A stretch of DNA of 64,000 nucleotides from DATFFO01 sp963772815 (GCA_963772815.1 CAVYYV010000004.1:806001-870000); one strand, 5' to 3'. Counted from the first letter of the stretch, positions 27,021 to 36,527 are shown. The notes: generated by a model from the sequence alone, not told the origin. Translations and numbers: made by a program.

Positions 27021-27518
27021 TCAGCTGGAGGCGGCCTCTTGGCGGACGTCGTCCTCCACCCGCCGCAGCATGTCCAGGAATCGCTCCCGGTCGAGCTCGA
27101 ACCGGCTCACGTCCTCCTCGACGTCGCGGGCGATCTCGTCGATGGCGATGAAGAATGCCAGCTGGCCTTCACGAAGGGCATCGAGTAGCTCGCCGTCGTC
27201 GCTGACCACGCTGAAGATTGAACGGCCATCGGTGACCAGCTTGACCGAGGCCAAATGGTCGTCGAAGTCGGCGTTGCGCCTCAGGTACTCCCAGGCCCGG
27301 CGGACCCGCTGAAGCGACATGCCATTGTCGAGGAGGCTGCGGACGACCCGCAGCGCCACCAGGTCGCGAAAGCTGTAGAGACGCCTAACCCCCGGTCTTC
27401 CCCCGGTGCTCTGGACGGAGGGGACCACCAAGCCCACCCGATCCCAGTACCGCAATTGATGCGGTGTGCAATTCGTCAATCTGCCTGCTTGCTCGGCGGT
27501 GAAAGCCTGTTCGGACAA
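27021..27518 (-). CDS. MerR family transcriptional regulator
   Basis: The 165-residue protein begins with a MerR winged helix-turn-helix (FTAEQAGRLTNCTPHQLRYWDRVGL, RRLYSFRDLVALRVV), then a coiled linker and an uncharacterised C-terminal domain (REGQLAFFIAIDEI, acidic helical end). No metal-binding cysteines are visible, so it is not a classical metal sensor. No ATG is available; TTG at 27518 is preferred because GGGAGA sits just upstream, although an in-frame TTG at 27530 is possible. A palindrome ACCTACAAGGT (27558-27568) lies upstream. Confidence 0.87.
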   Translation of the reverse strand: MSEQAFTAEQAGRLTNCTPHQLRYWDRVGLVVPSVQSTGGRPGVRRLYSFRDLVALRVVRSLLDNGMSLQRVRRAWEYLRRNADFDDHLASVKLVTDGRSIFSVVSDDGELLDALREGQLAFFIAIDEIARDVEEDVSRFELDRERFLDMLRRVEDDVRQEAASS

Positions 27519-27557
27519 CGCTTCTCCCAATACTCACGCCGGTGACGACACCCGACA

Positions 27558-27568
27558 ACCTACAAGGT
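27558..27568 (-). promoter_or_regulatory. Palindrome upstream of the MerR gene
   Basis: ACCT-ACA-AGGT is an exact 4+4 palindrome about 40 bp before the MerR start. MerR proteins often control their own promoters through such dyads, but no -35/-10 pair with the typical 19-bp spacing was identified. Confidence 0.3.
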
Positions 27569-27657
27569 AAATGCCTCCGTCCCGCCGACTTCGTCTGGCC
27601 CCTTCTGCTCCGGTTCAGCCTCGAGCGCGGAAGATCGGCCACTTTAGCCGAGTCGAA

Positions 27658-27993
27658 TCAGCCTCGCCCGAAAGGCCACCGGGAACCGGTGGCACGGTCA
27701 TCGGAACTAGAGCCGGACAAGCGCCGACCCCAGCCGCGACGCCTGATCTCGTGCACCAGCGCCGTCGCCGACAGCACCATGAGAGTGAACCCGCCCAGAG
27801 CCACCCAGGTGTGGGACGTGAAGAAGGCCACCACCACAGCCAGGCCTCCGATGAGACCCAGCGTGGGCAACCTGATACCGAACCGACCTGACCGGTCGAT
27901 GTTCTTGACGGCTTGAGCCAGCTCGGGGTCATCCTCGTAGAACTGACGCTCGATCTCCGCCAGAATCCGCTGCTCTCGATCGTCGAGTGGCAT
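27658..27993 (-). CDS. DUF3040 family membrane protein
   Basis: A 111-residue protein of the actinobacterial DUF3040 family. The N-terminus MPLDDREQRILAEIERQFYE is the family signature. Two adjacent membrane helices follow (about residues 41-56 and 59-78), then a basic, Ser/Arg-rich tail. The ATG at 27993 was chosen over an in-frame ATG 45 bases upstream because it begins at the conserved motif and has CGAGGAACGAGGG before it. In many actinobacteria this family sits near dinB, as here. Function unknown. Confidence 0.88.
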   Translation of the reverse strand: MPLDDREQRILAEIERQFYEDDPELAQAVKNIDRSGRFGIRLPTLGLIGGLAVVVAFFTSHTWVALGGFTLMVLSATALVHEIRRRGWGRRLSGSSSDDRATGSRWPFGRG

Positions 27994-28089
27994 GCCCTCG
28001 TTCCTCGGCACGGGGCTCCGTCTGCCCCTGGTGGTCACAGTATACGGGTCCTCGAAAACATGCGAGAGGGTACGTGGGGCTTCAAGGGT

Positions 28090-29262
28090 TCACTTTTCGC
28101 GGGCCGGATTCAACAATCCGGCCGGCTCGATGCTGTCCCGTCCGAAGCGCTCTCGAACCGCATCGACGGCGTCGGAGACACGATCCCATTGCCCCGAGTC
28201 ACCCACCCGGAGCTGACGCGGAGCCTGCTTGGGAACGAGATTGGTCGCCCCCAGGCCGATCAGCCGGACGGGCCGGTCCACGTCGAGGCGCCGGGCCAGA
28301 CGACGCCCGACGTGGTGCAGGTCACGCGCCACGTCGGTACCGCCCGAGGACGTCTCGGACCGGGTCAGCGTCGTGAAGTCGGCGTAGCGCAACTTGAGCG
28401 AGATCGTCCGCGCCAGGAGGCCCGCCCGCCGAAGTCTGGAGGCAAGGCGGTCGGCATGAGCGAGCAGCTCCGAGTCCACCAGGTCCCATCCTCTTAGGTC
28501 GACCTCATAGGTCTGCTCGACCGACAACGACTTGGCTTCGCTGTCGGGTTCAACCGGCCGGTCGTCGCGGCCTTGGGCCAGGTCGAAGATGTGCCGACCG
28601 AGGGCTCCACCCAGGCGGCGCTCCAACACGGACGGCCCCAAGGTGGCTATGTCACCCACCGTCTCCACACCGAGACCGTCGAGGATCGCGAAAGTAGCCT
28701 CACCGACACCCCACAGCGCCCTCACCGGAAGGGCCGCCAGGAATTCGAGCCGGCCGGATACGGGCACGTGGCGAATCCCATCCGGCTTGGCCGCTTCGGA
28801 GGCCAGCTTGGCCAGGAACTTGCTGGGCGCCACACCGACGGAGGCCGGCAGGCCCACGTCGCCTCGCACGGAGGCTCTGATCGCCTCCGCCACCGACACC
28901 GGTGACGGATAGTGCTTGCGCAGCCCGCCAACGTCGAGAAATGCCTCGTCCAGCGACAACCCCTCCACCAGGGGAGTGAAGGAGTGGAACACGGCGAAGA
29001 CCTCCTCCGACACCTCCCGGTAGCGCCCATGGTCGGGGGGCACGACCACCAACCCGGGGCAACGGCGTCGGGCCCGTGTCATGGGCATTGCGGAGTGGAT
29101 CCCGAATCGACGAGCCTCGTATGAGGCAGCCGCCACCACACTTCTCTCACCCGCTCCACCCACCACCACAGCCCGGTCCCTCAGTGCAGGGTCGCGCAGA
29201 CGCTCCACCTCGACGAAGAAGGCGTCCATGTCCACATGGAGGATCGGCTCTGTCCACCCCAT
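28090..29262 (-). CDS. dinB: DNA polymerase IV (Y family)
   Basis: Error-prone lesion-bypass polymerase. The 390-residue protein has the catalytic metal motifs ILHVDMDAFFVEVE and GLSLDEAFLDV, the SVGVAPSKFLAKLASEAAKPDG finger/thumb region, helix-hairpin-helix LWGVGEATFAILDGLGVETVGD, and a complete little-finger domain. There is no obvious C-terminal beta-clamp pentapeptide like QLDLF, and no GAAC-N4-GTTC LexA-type box in the 46-bp gap upstream, so SOS control is not evident. Confidence 0.95.
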   Translation of the reverse strand: MGWTEPILHVDMDAFFVEVERLRDPALRDRAVVVGGAGERSVVAAASYEARRFGIHSAMPMTRARRRCPGLVVVPPDHGRYREVSEEVFAVFHSFTPLVEGLSLDEAFLDVGGLRKHYPSPVSVAEAIRASVRGDVGLPASVGVAPSKFLAKLASEAAKPDGIRHVPVSGRLEFLAALPVRALWGVGEATFAILDGLGVETVGDIATLGPSVLERRLGGALGRHIFDLAQGRDDRPVEPDSEAKSLSVEQTYEVDLRGWDLVDSELLAHADRLASRLRRAGLLARTISLKLRYADFTTLTRSETSSGGTDVARDLHHVGRRLARRLDVDRPVRLIGLGATNLVPKQAPRQLRVGDSGQWDRVSDAVDAVRERFGRDSIEPAGLLNPAREK

Positions 29263-29308
29263 GGTGGTCCACGCTACCCGCCCGGATCCCCACTACCCTC
29301 GCCCGCCC

Positions 29309-29911
29309 ATGGCCTCGAGGATCCACATTGTCCGCCATGCCGAGGTCGAGAACCCCCAGCATCTCGTCTATGCCGACCTCCCCGGCTACCACCTCTCACA
29401 GGTCGGAGCCGAGCAGGCCCGCGCCGCAGCTCGCTACCTGGGTCGAAGCCCGGTGGTAGCGGTGTGGTCGTCACCGCTACTGCGCTCCCTTCGCACCGCC
29501 GAGACCATCGCCACCCGGGCCGGCCTTGCGGTCAGGATCGACGAGGACCTCACCGAGTGGAGACTGATGAACCGTTGGCGCGGGGTGCGCTGGGAAGACC
29601 TGCCGGAGCGCTTCCCCGGTGAGTTGGAAGCGTTCTCGTCCACGCCCCAGGACCTGCCCTTCAGTCCCGAGAGCCTCCAGGACCTGATCCGCAGGGTGAC
29701 CGGCGCCTTACGCAGGCTCGACGCCCACTACCCGCATGGGGAGCTGGTGGTGGTGACCCATCAGGCACCCGTGCGAGCCGCCGTACTGGGCCTGCTGGGC
29801 ATGCCGCTCAGCTCGTTTCGAGAGGACCACCCCGGCCACGCTTCGGTGACCACCATGAAGGGTGGCCCAAGGTGGACCATTGAGACCACCTGGGAACCCG
29901 ACCAGGGCTGA
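29309..29911 (+). CDS. Histidine phosphatase family protein
   Basis: A 200-residue branch-1 histidine phosphatase. The catalytic motif is IHIVRHAEVENP (family RHG replaced by RHA), with the second histidine in ELVVVTHQAPVRA, and the substrate arginine in SSPLLRSLRTAETIA. Length and MSMEG_4193-like N-terminus suggest a small-molecule phosphatase; the substrate cannot be read from sequence. ATG 29309 begins right before the motif, divergent from dinB. Confidence 0.9.
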   Translation: MASRIHIVRHAEVENPQHLVYADLPGYHLSQVGAEQARAAARYLGRSPVVAVWSSPLLRSLRTAETIATRAGLAVRIDEDLTEWRLMNRWRGVRWEDLPERFPGELEAFSSTPQDLPFSPESLQDLIRRVTGALRRLDAHYPHGELVVVTHQAPVRAAVLGLLGMPLSSFREDHPGHASVTTMKGGPRWTIETTWEPDQG

Positions 29912-29978
29912 TCGGCGCCCGACCGGCGGGCCGGTGGAATTGCCCATGACCCGCCTGTGAGGAACACTGGGAACGTCG

Positions 29979-30719
29979 ATGAGATCCCTTCTGACCAGCT
30001 CTGTGCTGCTCATTGCCTCCACGGGCGCCTGGACGGCGGTGATGGCCCTCGACCCTGCCCGGCGACCCGCGTCGGCGGTGATCGGCATCGCCGTTTCTCT
30101 GTGGACGGCCTCGGTTGCATCCATCGCCGGGATGGTTGTGTCGCGCAGCCGCTGGGCACGACGGACCGCGCTGGCCGTGACCGCAGGCCACGCCGCCCTG
30201 GCCGTCATCTGGCCGGTGAACAACTGGTGGGCGGCAGCCGCCATTCTCAGCGTGGGCACCGCGCTGGCGGTTGGCGGTCCCTGGCTCAACGGGATCGTCC
30301 GCTCTCTCCCCGCCGCCAGCGGCCCCCCTTCCCGGGCCGTGCTGATCCCCCTGTTCCTGATCTCGGTTCCGTTCCTGCTCGGGGTGGCCGGGGCGGACGG
30401 CGTGTGGGCCCTGCTCGCCTGGCTGGGAGCCCTGCTCACGGCGTTCTGGTTCATCCGTGCCCTCCCCGCCGCCCTGGTCCTGGTTCGGGTGGCGTGGCCG
30501 CTCCTGGCACTGGCCTGCTCATGGCCCCTGGGTCTCCCGTCCGGAGCCGTCCTGGCAACATGCGGAGTGATTCTGGCGGTGCTCTCCTGGCACGGCAGCG
30601 TCACTACTGCCGTCCGGCCGCTGGTCCGGAGAGGCTCCATCGTGCCCATCCCTCCCGAGCTGGCGCCCAAAGACGTGCTCGACGCCGCCAAACTCGACGA
30701 ACGGGGTCGGCCCCGGTGA
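29979..30719 (+). CDS. Hypothetical multi-span membrane protein
   Basis: A 246-residue protein with about eight hydrophobic helices spread from residue 3 to 205, short loops, and a cytoplasmic-looking C-terminal tail (PPELAPKDVLDAAKLDERGRPR). No family recognised. Its stop overlaps the GTG of the next small gene as GTGA. Confidence 0.7.
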   Translation: MRSLLTSSVLLIASTGAWTAVMALDPARRPASAVIGIAVSLWTASVASIAGMVVSRSRWARRTALAVTAGHAALAVIWPVNNWWAAAAILSVGTALAVGGPWLNGIVRSLPAASGPPSRAVLIPLFLISVPFLLGVAGADGVWALLAWLGALLTAFWFIRALPAALVLVRVAWPLLALACSWPLGLPSGAVLATCGVILAVLSWHGSVTTAVRPLVRRGSIVPIPPELAPKDVLDAAKLDERGRPR

Positions 30720-30976
30720 AGAGGCGCTACCCCAACCCGTGGATCGCGATTCCCTCGGTAGTTGCCGGGGGCCTGGCCGCCTGGCTGGGCGGCACCATCA
30801 CCGCCGTTTCCTGTCGGGTTCGCGACGAGGCGGGCCGGGTGGTGACCTGCCCGGGATGGACCGCCCTGGTGGCGATTCTCGCCTTCCTGGGGGTGACGAT
30901 CGGCATGGCGATCGTCCTCGTCCTCGTATATCGATCCCTGGCTGAATGGCAGGAGCAGCGATCGTCGGATGGCTGA
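30716..30976 (+). CDS. Small hypothetical membrane protein
   Basis: An 86-residue protein starting at GTG 30716 (KRRYPNPWIAIPSVVAGGLA). It has two membrane helices, about residues 10-29 and 48-71, separated by a loop with two cysteines (SCRVRDEAGRVVTC) that could form a disulfide outside. The GTGA overlap with the gene upstream supports it as real. Function unknown. Confidence 0.7.
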   Translation: MKRRYPNPWIAIPSVVAGGLAAWLGGTITAVSCRVRDEAGRVVTCPGWTALVAILAFLGVTIGMAIVLVLVYRSLAEWQEQRSSDG

Positions 30977-30995
30977 GCGGAGACCAGGTGCACCA

Positions 30996-32252
30996 CTAAT
31001 CGGCCCGCGATAGCACCAGGGACACGTTGTGACCACCGAACCCGAACGAGTTGGACAGGGCATGGTCGATATGGGCCGGCCGGGCCTGGTTGGGTACGTA
31101 GTCGAGGTCGCACTCGGGGTCCGGCGTCTCGTAGTTGATGGTGGGCGGCAGCAGGCCCAGGCGGATCGCCTGGATGCACACCACCGCCTCGGCCGCACCG
31201 GCCGCACCCAGCAGATGGCCCGTCATGGACTTGGTAGATGACACCGGCACCGTTCCAGCCGCGTCGCCGAGGGCGATCTTGATCGCGGCCGTCTCCGTGG
31301 CGTCGTTTGCCTCTGTCGATGTCCCGTGGGCGTTGATGTAGCCGATGTCGCCCGGGCCCAAGCCGGCGTCTGCCAGGGCAGCCGCCATGGCTCGGGCCGC
31401 GCCTTGGCCTCCGGGACGGGGAAGGGTGATGTGGTAGGCGTCGGCCGACATCCCGTACCCGGTCACCTCGGCCAGGATCGTGGCGCCCCGTTCCCGGGCC
31501 ACGTCCTCGCCCTCGAGAACGAGCACCGCCCCGCCCTCGCCCATGACGAATCCGTCCCGGTCGGCGTCGAAGGGACGGGAAGCGGCCTGGGGCTCGTCAT
31601 TGCGGGTCGAGAGGGCCCGGGCCTGGGAGAAGCTGGCCACGGCGTAGTCGGTTATCGCAGCCTCCGCTCCCCCGGCCACCACCACATCCGCCGCTCCCCT
31701 CCGTATCAACTCGGCACCGTCTCCGATGGCATTGGCCGAGGCGGAGCAGGCCGTCACCACGCACGTCGCCGGCCCGAGAAGATGGTGCTCGATGGAGGCC
31801 AGGCCGGCCGCCATGTTGGGGATGATCCTGGGCACGCCCGTCGGGCTCACCCGGTCGGGGCCCCTCTGCCTCAGGACGTCGATCTCGTCGATGAACGACT
31901 GCATGCCCCCGAATCCTGCTCCCACCACGAGCCCCGCTCGGGCGGCGGCGGGGTCATCCTCTTCGTAGGAGATCCCTGCCTGGGCGAGAGCCTCCCTGAC
32001 CGCCACGAGAAAGAACTGCGTGAATCGGTCGAGGCGACGCAGTTCGCGTTTGTCGAAGTGATCGAACGGGTCGTAGTCCGACACCTCGGCGGCGATCTTG
32101 ACCCGATGTCGGGAAGTGTCGAACAGGGTGATCGGACCGGCCCCGGACTTCCCCGCCACCAGTCCGTCCCAGAACGCATCCACACCCATCCCGACAGGGG
32201 TGACCGCCCCCATTCCGGTGACGACGACCCGCCTTCTACTGGTTTGTTGCAT
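30996..32252 (-). CDS. fabF: Beta-ketoacyl-ACP synthase II
   Basis: Elongating condensing enzyme of type II fatty-acid synthesis. The 418-residue thiolase-fold protein has the Cys-His-His triad in TACSASANA, INAHGTSTEAND and STKSMTGHLLGAAG, plus SNSFGFGGHN at the C-terminus. It is the last gene of the fab operon, 75 bp after acpP, and converges on the small membrane protein gene. Starts at ATG. Confidence 0.96.
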   Translation of the reverse strand: MQQTSRRRVVVTGMGAVTPVGMGVDAFWDGLVAGKSGAGPITLFDTSRHRVKIAAEVSDYDPFDHFDKRELRRLDRFTQFFLVAVREALAQAGISYEEDDPAAARAGLVVGAGFGGMQSFIDEIDVLRQRGPDRVSPTGVPRIIPNMAAGLASIEHHLLGPATCVVTACSASANAIGDGAELIRRGAADVVVAGGAEAAITDYAVASFSQARALSTRNDEPQAASRPFDADRDGFVMGEGGAVLVLEGEDVARERGATILAEVTGYGMSADAYHITLPRPGGQGAARAMAAALADAGLGPGDIGYINAHGTSTEANDATETAAIKIALGDAAGTVPVSSTKSMTGHLLGAAGAAEAVVCIQAIRLGLLPPTINYETPDPECDLDYVPNQARPAHIDHALSNSFGFGGHNVSLVLSRAD

Positions 32253-32326
32253 GAATGATCACAGCATCCATCCGAACGGTCCGATGCAGAGCCGCTCCCG
32301 ATCCGGGCAGGGTGATATGTCGTCGG

Positions 32327-32566
32327 TCAGAGCTTGGAATGTACGAGATCTATCGCCTGGCCCACCGTGTGGATCTCCTCGGCCTCCTCGTCGGGGATCT
32401 TCACGCCGAACTCGTCCTCCAGCGCCATGAGCAGCTCCACCACGCCCAGGGAGTCCACCTCCAGGTCCTCCTCGAAGTTGGCATCGTCTCTGATCTTGTC
32501 GGCGTCGAGGCCCAGCTCGCCGACCAGGACCTCCTTGAGCCGATCTGACACCTGAGCACGATCCAT
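32327..32566 (-). CDS. acpP: Acyl carrier protein
   Basis: A 79-residue acidic four-helix carrier. The 4'-phosphopantetheine serine is in the family motif EVDSLGVVELLMALED. It carries the growing acyl chain between FabD, FabH, FabG and FabF, whose genes surround it. Length and charge are typical. Confidence 0.97.
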   Translation of the reverse strand: MDRAQVSDRLKEVLVGELGLDADKIRDDANFEEDLEVDSLGVVELLMALEDEFGVKIPDEEAEEIHTVGQAIDLVHSKL

Positions 32567-32626
32567 GACGTTTCCTTTCTCGCCCGATTTCGACGTGGCT
32601 GGCTGATAGGTCGGGCGCCAATCTAC

Positions 32627-33385
32627 CTAGATGGCCAGTCCTCCGTCGACCATCACCACCTGGCCGGTCACATAGGCCGCTTCGTCCGAAGCCAGGAAGC
32701 CGGCCAGGGCAGCCACCTCTTCGGGAAGCCCGAACCGGCCCAGGGCAATCGACGGCAGCGCCGCCTGCCTGGTCTCCTCGCCCAGAGCCTCGGTCATATC
32801 GGTCTCGATGAACCCGGGGGCGATGACGTTGACCGTTATGCCGCGCGAGCCCACCTCCTTGGCGACCGACTTGGCGAATCCGATCAATCCGGCCTTGGAG
32901 GCGGCATAGTTCGCCTGGCCCGGGTTCCCCGACACGCCCGCCACGGAAGCCATGCAGATGATTCTTCCCCACCTCGACCGCACCATCCCCCTCAACGTGG
33001 CCCGGGTACAGAGATAGGCAGAGCGCAGGTTGGTGGCCAAGACCTGATCGAAGTCCTCGACGCTCATGCGGAGGAGCAGGTTGTCCCGAGTGATCCCGGC
33101 GTTGTTGACCAGTACCGCCACAGGGCCGAGCTGCTCGGTCACCGACTCGACCATGGTGGTCACCTGGTCGGCATCGGAGACGTCGGCCTGGACGGCGCAG
33201 GCCTTGCCACCTTCCGACGTGATCCGCGACACCACCTCCTGGGCGGCATCGGCCCGGTGCGCGTAGTTGACCGCCACCGGATGGCCCCGGGAGGCCAGAT
33301 CGAGAGCAATGGCCCTGCCGATCCCGCGCGAACCCCCGGTCACCAGGGCAGCTCGCTGTTGGCTGGATGTCTCTTCGACGGTCAC
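32627..33385 (-). CDS. fabG: 3-oxoacyl-ACP reductase
   Basis: NADPH-dependent short-chain dehydrogenase reducing beta-ketoacyl-ACP. The 252-residue protein has the cofactor loop TGGSRGIGRA, NNAGITRDNLLLRM, the catalytic Ser in MASVAGVSGN and Tyr/Lys in NYAASKAG, and the FabG-typical PGFIETDMTE. The GTG start overlaps the fabH stop as GTGA. Genomic setting fixes it as FabG rather than another SDR. Confidence 0.95.
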   Translation of the reverse strand: MTVEETSSQQRAALVTGGSRGIGRAIALDLASRGHPVAVNYAHRADAAQEVVSRITSEGGKACAVQADVSDADQVTTMVESVTEQLGPVAVLVNNAGITRDNLLLRMSVEDFDQVLATNLRSAYLCTRATLRGMVRSRWGRIICMASVAGVSGNPGQANYAASKAGLIGFAKSVAKEVGSRGITVNVIAPGFIETDMTEALGEETRQAALPSIALGRFGLPEEVAALAGFLASDEAAYVTGQVVMVDGGLAI

Positions 33386-34485
33386 TGGCCGTTGACGGGA
33401 GAGTCAGGAATGTCGGGGCGGCCGAAGAAGTCCAGGTTGGGCTGCAGCAAGGCGGCGGTATCGAGGTCGGTGGGGGGCAGCTCCGCGTCGCTGTCACCCA
33501 GCGCGCTTACCCTTTCACCCCACCGAACCACCCCGGCCGCCCAGGAAAGCCCGGCGCCGAATGCGGCCAAGACGACCACGTCCCCCGGTTGGACCCGCCC
33601 TTCTTCCAGCGCCTCGGTCAGCGCCACCGGGATGGTGGCGGCGGAGGTGTTTCCGTAGGAGGCGATGTTCACGTACACCTTCGAGTCGGGCAGCCCGAGA
33701 CGGCGGGCAGCGGCGTCGATGATCCTCACGTTGGCCTGATGTGGGATGAACAGGTCGATCTCGTCGACGCTGAGCCCCGCTTCGGAGATCGCTCGGGTAG
33801 CGGCCTCACCCATGGTGGTGACGGCGCGCCGAAAGACCTCCGGTCCGTTCATGCGGATCCCACAATCGGCCGGATCCACCTCCCCGAGATTCCCCGAGCT
33901 CCCGTCCCGGGGCACCCTGAGGATGTCCCACACCGAGCCATCCATCCCCAACTCGGAAGACAGGAGGCCGACCGGCTCGTCGGTGGCTTCGAGAACCACG
34001 GCCCCGGCCGCGTCGCCGAATAAGACGGCGGTGCTCCGGTCGGTGAAGTCGAGCAGGCGATGCAGCTTCTCCGCCCCGATCACCAGGGTCGTCCGGAAGC
34101 CGCCGGAGCGGATCATGTTGGTGGCCACCACGAGCGAATAGAGGAAACCCGAGCAGGCGGCGTTGAGGTCGAAGGCGGCGGACCTGTACGCACCCAGCTT
34201 GTTCTGGAGGATGGACGCGGCCGAGGGGATGAGGGAGTCGGCGGTGCAGGTGCCGAACACGATCAGATCGACGTCTTCGGGGTCCTTGCCGGCCGCCGCC
34301 AGAGCTCGCCGGCAGGCCACCTCGGCCATGTCGGAGACCTCGACGTGGGAGATACGACGCTCCTTGATGCCCGTTCTGGTCGTGATCCACTCGTCGCTGG
34401 TGTCAGTGAGCTTCTCTAGGTCGTGGTTGGAGAGCACGTTTGGCGGCAGGCACTTGCCCCACCCGGTGATCTCGGCGTTGGGCAC
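33382..34485 (-). CDS. fabH: Beta-ketoacyl-ACP synthase III
   Basis: Initiating condensing enzyme, joining acyl-CoA to malonyl-ACP. The 367-residue protein has Cys in DLNAACSGFLYSL, His in IPHQANVRIID and Asn in NIASYGNTSAATI. The start is GTG at 34485: GAGGAGGTGA lies 5-6 bases before it and the conserved N-terminus follows; an in-frame GTG two codons upstream lies inside that ribosome site. About 40 residues after the conserved end form a nonstandard Asp/Pro-rich tail not usual for FabH. Confidence 0.95.
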   Translation of the reverse strand: MPNAEITGWGKCLPPNVLSNHDLEKLTDTSDEWITTRTGIKERRISHVEVSDMAEVACRRALAAAGKDPEDVDLIVFGTCTADSLIPSAASILQNKLGAYRSAAFDLNAACSGFLYSLVVATNMIRSGGFRTTLVIGAEKLHRLLDFTDRSTAVLFGDAAGAVVLEATDEPVGLLSSELGMDGSVWDILRVPRDGSSGNLGEVDPADCGIRMNGPEVFRRAVTTMGEAATRAISEAGLSVDEIDLFIPHQANVRIIDAAARRLGLPDSKVYVNIASYGNTSAATIPVALTEALEEGRVQPGDVVVLAAFGAGLSWAAGVVRWGERVSALGDSDAELPPTDLDTAALLQPNLDFFGRPDIPDSPVNGQ

Positions 34486-34501
34486 ACTCACCTCCTCGGG
34501 G

Positions 34502-35431
34502 TCATGGCATGGTACCCAGGGTGTCCACCACCTTGCCCACATCGTCGAGTGACGAGACTGTCAGCACGGTGGCATCACGCACGGTTCGCTTGGCAAGTCC
34601 CGCAGTGACGTCCCCCGGGCCCACATGCACGAACGTGTTGACCCCCCCGGCGGCGATTGCCTCGAGAGATTCGGCGAAGCGGACCGGCGAGACCACCTGG
34701 GTCACCAGAGCCTCCACCACGTCTTCACCCACGGGGGCGGCGGTCGTGTTGGCATAGACGGGGAATCTGGCCGGCGACGTCTCCACCTCTTCCAGGGCGG
34801 CGGCGACGGAGTCTGAGGCCGACGCCATGTAGGGAGAATGGAACGCACCCGCCACCGCCAACGGAACGACCCGTCGCAAGCCGAGATCGCGGGCCGACTG
34901 CTCGAGCCACTCCACGTCTTCGACGCTGCCCGCCACCACCACCTGGCCCGGGGCATTGAGGTTGGCGACCCAAATACGCCCTCCCTGCCGGCGTCGCTCG
35001 TCGCACACGGACTCGACCTCATCGGGGCCCGCGCCTATTACGGCGGCCATAGTCGAAGGCTGGGCGTCGGCGGCGGCCGCCATCGCTCTCCCCCGGGCGG
35101 CCACCACGGCCAGGGCGTCGGGGTAGTCGAGCACTCCCGCGGCTGTGAGGGCCGTGTACTCCCCCAAGGAATGGCCCGCAGCCGCAGCCGGTGCCGGCAC
35201 CTGTGCGACCATGACATCCCAGAGGGCATAGGCCAGACAAAAGAGAGCGGGCTGGGCGCACTCGGTCCCGGTCAACCTTTCCTCCGGGCCCCGCAGGCAG
35301 ACCTCCTCCAGACTGAATCCGAGGATCTCGTCGGCCGCCCCGCCCACAAGCTCCGGTCGGGCCTCGAACAGGTCTGCACCCATCCCCACGAACTGGCTGC
35401 CTTGACCCGGGAACAGGACTGCGTAGCTCAC
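34502..35431 (-). CDS. fabD: Malonyl-CoA:ACP transacylase
   Basis: Loads malonate onto ACP. The 309-residue alpha/beta hydrolase-like protein has LFPGQGSQFVGMG, the nucleophile Ser in GHSLGEYTAL, and the catalytic His in AGAFHSPYM, with a final strand FVHVGPGDV. The GTG start overlaps the stop of the aldolase gene as GTGA, linking it to the genes upstream. Confidence 0.96.
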   Translation of the reverse strand: MSYAVLFPGQGSQFVGMGADLFEARPELVGGAADEILGFSLEEVCLRGPEERLTGTECAQPALFCLAYALWDVMVAQVPAPAAAAGHSLGEYTALTAAGVLDYPDALAVVAARGRAMAAAADAQPSTMAAVIGAGPDEVESVCDERRRQGGRIWVANLNAPGQVVVAGSVEDVEWLEQSARDLGLRRVVPLAVAGAFHSPYMASASDSVAAALEEVETSPARFPVYANTTAAPVGEDVVEALVTQVVSPVRFAESLEAIAAGGVNTFVHVGPGDVTAGLAKRTVRDATVLTVSSLDDVGKVVDTLGTMP

Positions 35432-36474
35432 GACCCTCCTCCGGCTTCGGTTATCCCGGCCAGGAGACGCGCCACGTCCTCACGATCCACGTCTCGGTGA
35501 GCCACCAGACGCCAATTCCCGGCAAACACGCCGCTCGTCACCACCCCGCGTCGTGCCAGAGCCTCCTTGATGGAACTCATTGCAGCCGGTAGCGCGGCGA
35601 CGGCCACGTTGACCATGTTGGTCTCGACCGTCTCGGGCGAGACCGTTCCCGGCCAGCGTTCGGCCAGGGACCGAGCCAGCACCCGGGCCAGTTCGTGATC
35701 CTCGGCCAGCCTCTCCCAGTCGCGCAGGGCGATCCGGGCAGCTGCCGCGATGACCCCGACCTGGCGCATCGCCCCGCCCAGCCGCTCACGCCGGTACCGC
35801 ACCTCGCCCATGAGGTCGCCGGGACCGCAGACGATCGAGCCGATCGGGGCCCCAAGCCCCTTGGAGAAGCAGAACTGGATGGTGTCGGCGCAGGAGGCGA
35901 AGTCGCTCGCTTTGACACCTCCGGCCACGGCGGCGTTGAAGACCCGTGCCCCGTCGATGTGAACGTTGAGGCCGTGGTGGCGGGCGCGCTCAGAGCTTTG
36001 CCGCATCAGGTCGAGCGGAATCACCCTCCCGCCCGACAGATTGTGAGTGTTCTCCCAGGCGAGCAGTCCCACTCGGGGGAACATCGAGCCGGCCAGCTCC
36101 ATCACCGAGTCCACCTGTTGGGGAAGGATGCGGCCACCGTCGGTGGGCACCGTCCGCCATCCGATCCCGGCGTGGGCCGGCCCCCAGCCCTGCTCGACGT
36201 TGCGGATGTGGGCGCGCTCATCGACGATCACCTCCTCGCCCGGGTGGGTCTGGACCATGACAGAGAGCTGATTTCCCATCGTTCCGGTGGGGACGAACAC
36301 CGCCTCGTCCTTGCCGACAGCCGCCGCCGCCTCCTCCTCCAGGGCGTTGACGGTGGGATCGTCGGAGTAGACGTCGTCGCCCACCGCCGCGGAGGCCATC
36401 GCCTGTCGCATCTCATCGGTGGGGCGGGTGACCGTGTCGGAGCGGAAGTCGGCTGTGCCGTCGGGAAAGGACAT
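35428..36474 (-). CDS. ltaE: Low-specificity L-threonine aldolase
   Basis: PLP enzyme cleaving threonine and allo-threonine to glycine and acetaldehyde. The 348-residue protein starts DFRSDTVTRPT, has the PLP lysine in FSKGLGAPIGS, and the aspartate in VHIDGARVFNA. It lies between an aminotransferase and fabD with a 4-base overlap to fabD, so it is probably co-transcribed with the fab genes. Why an amino-acid aldolase is in this operon is not evident. Confidence 0.93.
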   Translation of the reverse strand: MSFPDGTADFRSDTVTRPTDEMRQAMASAAVGDDVYSDDPTVNALEEEAAAAVGKDEAVFVPTGTMGNQLSVMVQTHPGEEVIVDERAHIRNVEQGWGPAHAGIGWRTVPTDGGRILPQQVDSVMELAGSMFPRVGLLAWENTHNLSGGRVIPLDLMRQSSERARHHGLNVHIDGARVFNAAVAGGVKASDFASCADTIQFCFSKGLGAPIGSIVCGPGDLMGEVRYRRERLGGAMRQVGVIAAAARIALRDWERLAEDHELARVLARSLAERWPGTVSPETVETNMVNVAVAALPAAMSSIKEALARRGVVTSGVFAGNWRLVAHRDVDREDVARLLAGITEAGGGS

Positions 36475-36527
36475 GGACCGCTGTTTAGCGCTCGAAGGTC
36501 AGGAAGCAGGACATTGGTGACAGGCCA

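Noticed and set aside
27519..27657. tRNA or small RNA in the MerR upstream gap
   Set aside because: No cloverleaf or conserved boxes; only the short palindrome stands out.
29216..29308. LexA (SOS) box before dinB
   Set aside because: No GAAC-N4-GTTC type sequence in the short divergent gap.
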